A stretch of DNA of 11,221 nt from an uncultured Selenomonadaceae bacterium (GTDB lineage Bacteria > Bacillota > Negativicutes > Selenomonadales > Selenomonadaceae): the NCBI GenBank assembly GCA_905236255.1, contig CAJOPK010000193.1, forward strand, positions 1 through 11,221, written 5' to 3'. Of the stretch, positions 1-4,941 are shown piece after piece. The translations under genes and the position numbers were made by a program. Every line of letters begins with the position of its first letter. Position 1 is the first letter of the stretch. The notes under the pieces were generated by a model. The model worked only from the letters and a program-made list of their open reading frames with translations, ran no database searches and was not told where the DNA came from.

Positions 1-228
1 TGTGGAATTTTTCAAATTTTGCAATTCGGAAATTTTTTCGGTTACACCCTTGATGTAGATTTTCGGATTGCCGAATTTCCAAAGTTCAAGATTTATATAA
101 ACCATTTCATTATAAACAAATCTGCTTGCGTCGGAATTTGCCTTTATAATTTTTCGCTGTTCAAAGTCGGGATAAATTTTGAGTTTAAGTCCAAAATGAT
201 ACCGGAAATCTTTCATTGCTTTCGCCAC
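1..228 (-). CDS. tnpB: TnpB/OrfB-family IS200/IS605 transposon protein, N-terminal part (cut by window edge)
   Basis: An open frame begins with GTG at 228 and stays open for 76 codons to the window edge. The translation has the usual start of TnpB/OrfB proteins: a basic segment LKLKIYPDFEQ (residues 14-24), a short helical region, then SRFVYNEMV (35-43), matching the family pattern of a K/R-rich strand, 'YP...Q' and 'RFVYN' in the helix-turn-helix domain. TnpB proteins are RNA-guided DNA nucleases of IS200/IS605 elements. The RuvC residues and zinc finger that would show activity lie beyond the window. The start is fixed by a very strong ribosome binding site (GGGAGGAGGTGG, 244-233) 7 nt ahead; an in-frame ATG at 216 is too distant. 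A promoter sits just upstream. It follows pepP on the same strand. Family assignment is good; whether the gene is intact is unknown. Confidence 0.75.
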   Translation of the reverse strand, partial: MAKAMKDFRYHFGLKLKIYPDFEQRKIIKANSDASRFVYNEMVYINLELWKFGNPKIYIKGVTEKISELQNLKNST

Positions 229-251
229 AGCTCCACCTCCTCCCGCAAAAG

Positions 252-280
252 ATTATATTACATTTTCCGAAAGGTCGCAA
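252..280 (-). promoter_or_regulatory. Sigma-A type promoter of the tnpB-like gene
   Basis: Reading the minus strand, TTGCGA (280-275) is followed by exactly 17 nt and a perfect TATAAT (257-252). The predicted start of transcription is near 245, leaving a very short leader that contains the strong ribosome binding site of the GTG-started tnpB frame. This suggests the gene is expressed independently of the pepP cluster upstream. Seen by motif matching only. Confidence 0.6.
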
Positions 281-346
281 TTCCTCTCCCGACTAAAATT
301 GGAAGATTCCTTGCGAAATTTTTAATTGAAGTATCGCCCGACAATA

Positions 347-1429
347 TTACAATTCGATCAAATCTTTCGGACTTTTCGTCAAAGCCTCGACACCGGAATC
401 GGTGACAAGACAGGTATCTTCAATTCTTACACCGCCGAGATCCGCAACATAAATTCCGGGTTCGTCGGTGACAAGCATATTCGGCTCCAGACTTTCGCAG
501 GTACTCAAACGACTGAGGCGCGGTTCTTCGTGAACTTCAATTCCCAGCCCGTGACCCAGCGAATGAATAAAATATTCTTCAAATCCGGCGGCTTTGATTT
601 TTTCGCGAACTTCTTCATCGCAAGCCTTGCCGGATTTTTTTGGTTTTATGACTTCAAGACCGAATTTTTGGGCATTTAAAACGGCATCGTAAATTTCGCG
701 CAGACGCGCCGGAATTTTCCCGACAGCAACCGTGCGGGTCATATCCGAACAATAGCCTTTGTAAATTGCGCCGAAATCCATCGTGACAAGTTCCCCGAAA
801 TTTATAACTTTGTCCGTCGCAATTCCGTGCGGCAGACTTCCCCGAACTCCGGAGGCGACAATCGTATCGAAAGAATTTTTTTCCGCGCCGTAAATCCTCA
901 TTAAATATTCCAAACGAGCGGCGACTTCATTTTCGCGAATACCCGGACGAATAAATTTCAGAATTTCCGAAAAAGCCTTGTCCGCAATTTCGCAAGCCCG
1001 GCGAATCAAAGAAATTTCCGCCGAATCTTTAATTTGACGCAGGGGATCAAGTTCGACGGATTTCAATTCGACTTCCGGCAAATTTTCCTTCAAATGATTA
1101 TATGCGGCAACGCTCATAAATCTGCCTTCAATTCCGAGAATTTTTATCCCGGAATTTTTTATCGTTTCCTCAACCTGTTTGAAAAGACCTTCCGTCTGTC
1201 GAATAATTTCAAAATCGGCGGCTTGAATTTTCGCCTGTTCGGTATATCTTCCGTCGGTTATCAGGATTTTTGAATTTTCGGTGACGATTAAAACCGTCGA
1301 ATCTCCCCGAAACCCGGAAAAATAAAAAAGGTTTGCCGGCTTTGAAATTAAAACGCCGTCAATATTTTCCGAAGAAATTTTTTCGCGAAGTCTTTTGAGT
1401 CTGTCCGCAAAGTCAAATTTTTCCGTCAT
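347..1429 (-). CDS. pepP: Xaa-Pro aminopeptidase (M24B family, PepP/YqhT type)
   Basis: A 360-residue cytoplasmic metallopeptidase that removes N-terminal residues preceding proline. Residues about 1-130 form the creatinase-like N-terminal domain (NLFYFSGFRGDS at 33-44); residues about 135-355 are the pita-bread catalytic domain. The five expected metal ligands are visible: D218 (MDFGA), D229 (SDMTRT), H293 (LGHGLG), E323 (DEPGIY) and E337 (GVRIED), with supporting histidines H201 and H300. Length is typical of the short Firmicute form. The ATG overlaps the aroQ stop as ATGA (1429-1426), so translation is probably coupled. The aroQ-pepP pair is a conserved Firmicute arrangement, often followed by efp; here a tnpB-like gene follows instead. 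The ending IEL* is intact. Preferred substrates cannot be read from sequence. Confidence 0.95.
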   Translation of the reverse strand: MTEKFDFADRLKRLREKISSENIDGVLISKPANLFYFSGFRGDSTVLIVTENSKILITDGRYTEQAKIQAADFEIIRQTEGLFKQVEETIKNSGIKILGIEGRFMSVAAYNHLKENLPEVELKSVELDPLRQIKDSAEISLIRRACEIADKAFSEILKFIRPGIRENEVAARLEYLMRIYGAEKNSFDTIVASGVRGSLPHGIATDKVINFGELVTMDFGAIYKGYCSDMTRTVAVGKIPARLREIYDAVLNAQKFGLEVIKPKKSGKACDEEVREKIKAAGFEEYFIHSLGHGLGIEVHEEPRLSRLSTCESLEPNMLVTDEPGIYVADLGGVRIEDTCLVTDSGVEALTKSPKDLIEL

Positions 1430-1902
1430 TGTGCCGCCCTCTTTAATTTGCGAATCGCAATGTCAAGCGCGGCAATATATCCGTCCGCTCCGAATCCGCA
1501 AATTTGTCCCATGACGACCGGCGCAATTACCGACGTATGACGGAACTCTTCCCGCTTGTGTATGTTTGACAAATGTATTTCGATTACCGGCACCGGAATT
1601 GCCGCTATCGCATCGCGCAGGGCTATGCTGTAATGGGTGAACGCCGCCGCATTGAGCAAAATGAAATCGTAACGTCCCCGTGCCTTTTGAACGGCTTCGA
1701 CCAATTCCCCTTCAAAATTCGACTGCAAAAAATTTATTTCGTCAACGCCCGCCGCCTTTGCCCGTGTTTTAAGCATTTCGTTTATGTCGTTTAAAGTTGT
1801 TTTGCCGTAAATTTCCGGTTCGCGTGTTCCGAGCAAATTCAAATTCGGCCCGTTCAAAACCAAAATTCTTTGCGGCGTTGAATTTTCAGTACCTGATTGC
1901 AA
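1426..1902 (-). CDS. aroQ: 3-dehydroquinate dehydratase, type II
   Basis: Dodecameric type II enzyme of the shikimate pathway, converting 3-dehydroquinate to 3-dehydroshikimate. With a TTG start at 1902 the protein has 158 residues, close to the usual 145-150. Visible motifs are LVLNGPNLNLLG (14-25), R27 and the catalytic tyrosine Y32 (REPEIYG), FLQSNFEGELVE (58-69), LNAAAFTHYS (83-92) and IEIHLSNIHKREEFRHTS (107-124), containing catalytic H110 and R121. The frame is open back to an ATG at 1965, but that would overlap acyP by 80 bp and has no evident ribosome binding site; TTG 1902 is preceded by AAGGGGAG with a 7-nt gap. It overlaps the end of acyP by 17 bp and the start of pepP by 4 bp (ATGA), so the three genes are very likely one translation-coupled operon. 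Confidence 0.94.
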   Translation of the reverse strand: MQSGTENSTPQRILVLNGPNLNLLGTREPEIYGKTTLNDINEMLKTRAKAAGVDEINFLQSNFEGELVEAVQKARGRYDFILLNAAAFTHYSIALRDAIAAIPVPVIEIHLSNIHKREEFRHTSVIAPVVMGQICGFGADGYIAALDIAIRKLKRAAQ

Positions 1903-2239
1903 ATTTATTCTCCCCTTCGACAACTTCCAAATCCGAACTTTCAAAACTGTCAACCCGACCGACACCGTTGCCTTTTTTTACCCGTTTCATCATCTCTTCG
2001 ACAATTTCCGGCGCGCCTTGAATTTCCATCGTTACGTTGCCGTTTGAAAGATTTTTTACCCAGCCGGTAAGGCGCAGACTCTTTGCCTCCTGTTGAACAA
2101 AAAATCTGAACCCGACACCCTGAACCCTGCCGCCGACGGTGACCGCCTTGCGCACGGCATTTTCAATGTCGGTTGCCGGAATCGTTTCCTCAACCGATTG
2201 ACCGAAAAGTTGATTGATAAAATTTTTCATATTCTTCAC
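1886..2239 (-). CDS. acyP: Acylphosphatase with N-terminal extension
   Basis: Small cytoplasmic enzyme hydrolysing the carboxyl-phosphate bond of acylphosphates. The family signature is clear: GGRVQGVGFRFF (36-47), with phosphate-binding R45, and GWVKNLSNGNVTMEIQG (59-75), with catalytic N63. The core (about residues 31-117) has the usual size, but roughly 30 residues precede it, so the protein is 117 long instead of about 90-95. The ATG at 2239 is supported by GGGGAG about 8 nt upstream, so the extension (MKNMKNFINQLFG then an acidic stretch) appears to be translated; it has no recognised domain and is not a convincing signal peptide. It lies 15 bp after ppx and overlaps aroQ by 17 bp. Its natural substrate is unknown; the ppx neighbour suggests phosphate metabolism, as inference only. 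Confidence 0.93.
   Translation of the reverse strand: MKNMKNFINQLFGQSVEETIPATDIENAVRKAVTVGGRVQGVGFRFFVQQEAKSLRLTGWVKNLSNGNVTMEIQGAPEIVEEMMKRVKKGNGVGRVDSFESSDLEVVEGENKFAIRY
1910..1917 (-). promoter_or_regulatory. Ribosome binding site deciding the aroQ TTG start
   Basis: AAGGGGAG lies inside the 3' end of acyP and stands 7 nt before TTG at 1902. This favours the short aroQ form over the ATG at 1965 and makes the start dependent on ribosomes finishing acyP. Confidence 0.6.
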
Positions 2240-2254
2240 TCCCCGCCGAAATTT

Positions 2255-3184
2255 TTATATTGCAATTTGACGATCTCTGTCAACTATTCTGTCGTAAATG
2301 TAACCTTCCCGGACTCCCGAATCGCTGAAAATTATATTCATGCTGCCGAATCTTTTTGCGAGAACGTCGGCAATTATCAAGCCCGGAATAAATGTGTGCA
2401 TACGCTCCGGAACCGTGCGCATCAGCAAAACTTTTTCCGGAACAATCAATTCCCTGTCCCGGCGAAATCTTTTCAAAATGTCGCGAATCCGGGTAACGTC
2501 CATTCGCATATTTTGGCGCGTCATTCCGTACATCGCATTGTAAAGAGCCATCGCGCCCTTGAAAGTTCCGCCGATCCCGCAAATTTGCGCGTGAGAAACC
2601 GATTGAAATTCCCGAATTGCGCTGACGGTCGTTTCGGCTTCGGCGTACATTTCTGCACATTCGGAATCGTTCGGCAAAATATGTACTCCGGTATATCTGG
2701 TGTGAAAAGCAAGAGAACCTATCGGAAGGCTTGCCTTGATTTTAATTTTTCTGTCCGCAAAATATACGATTTCGGTACTGCCGCCGCCTATGTCAATCAA
2801 AAGTCCCTTGTCGTCGGCAAGGTTGTGGGTTGCGCCGATAAAATCGAAAGTAGCCTCTTCGTCGCCGCTCATTACGTTTATGCTTATGCCCGTCCGGAAA
2901 GAAATTTCTCTGACGGCCTCAAGCCCGTTGTCCGCATTTCTGAGGGCGGCGGTGGTAAAGGCGACAACGTCCTTTATCCCGAAATCGTCAAGGAAAGTTT
3001 TGTATTCGTGCAAAACTTCAACGACCTTGTCAATCCCGCTCCGTTGCATAATTCCGTTTGCAACGTGGGATGCAAGACCAATCGCATGCTTTCTTTTCAT
3101 TTGCATTTCGACACGATCTCCGTCAATTTCATAAACTGCCATTCTTATCGTGTTTGAACCTATGTCAATCATGGCGTACAGCAT
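2255..3184 (-). CDS. ppx: Ppx/GppA family phosphatase (exopolyphosphatase or pppGpp phosphohydrolase)
   Basis: A 309-residue member of the ASKHA (actin/Hsp70-like) fold family that removes terminal phosphate from polyphosphate or converts pppGpp to ppGpp. Family blocks in order: DIGSNTIRM (7-15), FTTAALRNADN (76-86), SGDEEA (106-111, with the catalytic glutamate E110), LIDIGGGSTEIV (129-140) and LPIGSL (153-158). It is the short two-domain form without the C-terminal HD-like domain of the long enterobacterial enzymes. Sequence alone does not separate Ppx from GppA. The ATG at 3184 has an excellent GGAGGTGG site (3198-3191) 6 nt ahead. It is the first gene of the ppx-acyP-aroQ-pepP run; I found no convincing promoter in the 147-bp divergent gap upstream. 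Confidence 0.93.
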   Translation of the reverse strand: MLYAMIDIGSNTIRMAVYEIDGDRVEMQMKRKHAIGLASHVANGIMQRSGIDKVVEVLHEYKTFLDDFGIKDVVAFTTAALRNADNGLEAVREISFRTGISINVMSGDEEATFDFIGATHNLADDKGLLIDIGGGSTEIVYFADRKIKIKASLPIGSLAFHTRYTGVHILPNDSECAEMYAEAETTVSAIREFQSVSHAQICGIGGTFKGAMALYNAMYGMTRQNMRMDVTRIRDILKRFRRDRELIVPEKVLLMRTVPERMHTFIPGLIIADVLAKRFGSMNIIFSDSGVREGYIYDRIVDRDRQIAI

Positions 3185-3239
3185 ACCGAACCACCTCCGG
3201 AAGGGGATAGTTCTGCATATTTTAATTTAAACCTGCTTT

Positions 3240-3267
3240 TTGACTTCCGGATACTTTAAAATATTCA
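3240..3267 (+). promoter_or_regulatory. Weak candidate promoter for the 119-residue gene
   Basis: TTGACT (3240-3245, five of six consensus) is followed by 16 nt and TATTCA (3262-3267, only three of six). A-rich sequence follows. This is the best candidate in the 3185-3331 gap on the plus strand, but the -10 is poor. Nothing else was recognised in this gap. Confidence 0.25.
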
Positions 3268-3316
3268 AAGGTAAATAAAAATTTCGGTCGAAAATAAAGC
3301 CGGAAAATAAGAATTT

Positions 3317-3322
3317 GGGAGG
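3317..3322 (+). promoter_or_regulatory. Ribosome binding site deciding the TTG start at 3332
   Basis: GGGAGG stands 9 nt before TTG at 3332, and no ATG lies at a suitable distance. This is the main support for the TTG start and for the frame being translated. Confidence 0.55.
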
Positions 3323-3331
3323 AAGATAATT

Positions 3332-3691
3332 TTGGACAAAAACTACTCTTTCGGCGCGGCCGAAAACTTGAAAATAAAAATTAACGATATGGTAAATGCC
3401 GGAACGCCGCCGATTGAAATTGTTTTGGAAGTTGCAAAAGTTTTGGGCGAGGCATCCGGCGAATCTTCATATTATCGCGAAATTTTTAACCGGGCGGTCG
3501 CAATTTACGGACTTGCACTGAATGAAAAGCGGACGCTTGAACTGGAAATTTCTCAAGTGAAAGAACGCCTTGAAAAAATTGATGCGGCTTTGAAAAATCC
3601 CGATTTTACGGAAGAAGAACACAAGCGCATGGGTTATGCCGCCGAACGTCACAAAAAAGAAATCGAACGACTGGAAACTTTGAAAAATTAG
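3332..3691 (+). CDS. Small protein of unknown function with C-terminal coiled coil
   Basis: I do not recognise this 119-residue protein. It starts at TTG 3332, behind GGGAGG. The translation is charged, has no signal peptide or membrane segment and no cysteine. Residues about 10-35 hold short hydrophobic stretches (NDMVNAGTPPIEIVLEVAKVLG). The C-terminal half (about 65-119) is rich in Glu, Lys, Arg and Leu with heptad-like spacing (LELEISQVKERLEKIDAAL, then EEEHKRMGYAAERHKKEIERLETL), suggesting a coiled coil and perhaps oligomerisation. It stands alone between divergent ppx and the convergent TerD-family gene. Base composition and codon choice resemble the neighbours. A cytoplasmic scaffold or regulatory role is possible but is only a guess. 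Confidence 0.75.
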   Translation: MDKNYSFGAAENLKIKINDMVNAGTPPIEIVLEVAKVLGEASGESSYYREIFNRAVAIYGLALNEKRTLELEISQVKERLEKIDAALKNPDFTEEEHKRMGYAAERHKKEIERLETLKN

Positions 3692-3728
3692 ATTGCCGGG
3701 TTTGTTTTTGTCCGCAATTTAATTTTTC
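3692..3728 (+). terminator. Candidate intrinsic terminator between convergent genes
   Basis: Directly after the stop of the small gene, ATTGCCGG (3692-3699) can pair with CCGCAAT (3712-3718) with one bulged base and a 12-nt loop, followed by TTAATTTTTCC. It lies exactly between the stop codons of the two convergent genes and may act in both directions. The stem is short, so this is tentative. Confidence 0.4.
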
Positions 3729-4894
3729 CTGCCGGTCGTCCAATTTAATCCCCAATCAAAATCCGCGTCCATTTTCGACGCATCGTCATAAAATTCGACA
3801 ATTTTTTCGACGCTGAAAGTTTCGCCGACATTTTCCAGAAGTGCAATCGCACAAGTCCTTTTCCGGGAACCGTATTCGTCCATTTTTACGATTAAATCGG
3901 GACTGCCGGGACATTTGACCGTGACAACGCCTTGTGCCTCTTCCCAATCCGCCGCGCCTTCATAAATAAAAGTGAAAATCAAAATTCGTTGAATCTTGTC
4001 CAAAAATTTGCCGTTGACCCGGATTGTTTCGCCGTCCGAAAATCCGCCGGTTCTGTCGTCCCCGTCAAGTTCAATGTAAGGGAATTGCCGGAAACTTCCG
4101 AAATTGTTTCCGAGTGCCTGAACGCCGCCGATCATTCCGTCTTTCATTTCGTAAAGGCAACACAAATCAAGATCAATGTTGCCGCCGGAAAATCCGCCGA
4201 AAAATCCGGATTTTTTTGCGGGTTGTTTCCAATTCAAATTTATGACAATTTCGCCGAGAGTGTTTCCCTTTTTGACAAGATTTACTTTGCGACCTTTGCG
4301 AAGTTCGATTTTTTTCGGAACGTCGGGCGGAGGAGTTTTGGGCGGGGTAATTTTCGGAGGCGGCGCCGGAGTCGGAGGCGCGGTGTCTTCGATAACTTCA
4401 ATTCCGAAATTATTGCAAAGTGCCGGCAGACCTCCTTTAAATCCCGCACCGGTCGCGTTAAATTTCCATGCGCCTTTGTAACGATAAATTTCCCCCAAAA
4501 CAATCGCCGTTTCAATCGTAAAATCGTCAAGCCGAAAGTTTGCAATTTCCGCGCCGTTTGCCGAATTTACTCTCAAGACTGAGCCTTTTACCATACTGAA
4601 ATTTTGTCTGCGTTTGTCGGCTTCGTAAATTGTGGCGGTGAAGGAAATTTTTTCAATCCGGGCAGGAATTTTGCTCAAGTCCACTCCGATTATTTCGTCT
4701 TTGTAAACGACACTGCCGGAATTGTGCCGGGTGTTTCCGTAAAAAACAAAATCTTCATCGCTTTGGGCTTTTCCGTTTTCACCGAGCAGAAATGCCGCCG
4801 TGTCAATATCAAGAGCGGATGCCGCTTTTCTTTCCAGAGTTATCGTCAACAAATTTTCATTGAGTGGGATTTTTTGACCTTTGCGAAGTTCCAT
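3719..4894 (-). CDS. Two-domain TerD/TerA-family stress protein
   Basis: A 391-residue cytoplasmic protein of the tellurium-resistance/TerD superfamily. Residues 1-168 are a TerD-type domain (DIDTAAFLLGENGKAQSDEDFVFY at 29-52; VDLSKIP; ALCNNFGIEV near 158-167). A proline-rich linker follows (171-194). Residues 195-391 resemble the C-terminal domain of TerA: IDLDLCCLYE (240-249), GVQALGNNFGSF (257-268), LDGDDRTGG (276-284), RTCAIALLENVG (346-357) and WGLNWTTG (381-388). Acidic residues D241, D243 and D277-D280 would form the calcium site known in TerD domains. In the first domain the matching acidic loop between the GSVV and VDLSKIP segments seems deleted. The ATG at 4894 follows AAGGAAG by 7 nt. 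It sits 47 bp after secA with no clear terminator, so may be co-transcribed. Other ter genes are absent here. The exact role is unknown. Confidence 0.9.
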   Translation of the reverse strand: MELRKGQKIPLNENLLTITLERKAASALDIDTAAFLLGENGKAQSDEDFVFYGNTRHNSGSVVYKDEIIGVDLSKIPARIEKISFTATIYEADKRRQNFSMVKGSVLRVNSANGAEIANFRLDDFTIETAIVLGEIYRYKGAWKFNATGAGFKGGLPALCNNFGIEVIEDTAPPTPAPPPKITPPKTPPPDVPKKIELRKGRKVNLVKKGNTLGEIVINLNWKQPAKKSGFFGGFSGGNIDLDLCCLYEMKDGMIGGVQALGNNFGSFRQFPYIELDGDDRTGGFSDGETIRVNGKFLDKIQRILIFTFIYEGAADWEEAQGVVTVKCPGSPDLIVKMDEYGSRKRTCAIALLENVGETFSVEKIVEFYDDASKMDADFDWGLNWTTGRKN

Positions 4895-4914
4895 ATTTTC
4901 ACTTCCTTACGAGA

Positions 4915-4933
4915 TGGACAGATGGTCTGTCCA
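4915..4933 (-). repeat. Perfect hairpin between secA and the TerD-family gene
   Basis: TGGACAGA (4915-4922) and TCTGTCCA (4926-4933) form a perfect 8-bp inverted repeat around TGG. It lies 8 nt past the secA stop and ends 6 nt before the ribosome binding site of the next gene. No T-run follows on either strand, so it does not look like an intrinsic terminator. It may be an operator, an mRNA-stabilising stem or a translation control element. Confidence 0.6.
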
Positions 4934-4941
4934 CCTGACAA

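Noticed and set aside
324..355. Possible terminator after pepP
   Set aside because: AATTG and CAATT can pair around the pepP stop region, but the stem is AT-rich with mismatches and no T-run follows.
1903..1965. Longer aroQ reading from ATG 1965
   Set aside because: It would overlap acyP by 80 bp, lacks a visible ribosome binding site, and adds residues that type II dehydratases do not have.
2093..3157. Long plus-strand open frame of 354 codons opposite ppx and the end of acyP
   Set aside because: It lies almost wholly antisense to the well-supported ppx gene, lacks a ribosome binding site, and its translation has no recognisable domain. It is a by-product of codon bias on the other strand.
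3932..4582. Plus-strand open frame of 216 codons opposite the TerD-family gene
   Set aside because: Antisense to clearly conserved TerD/TerA motifs; the composition is skewed to Arg/Phe/Ser as expected of a shadow frame.
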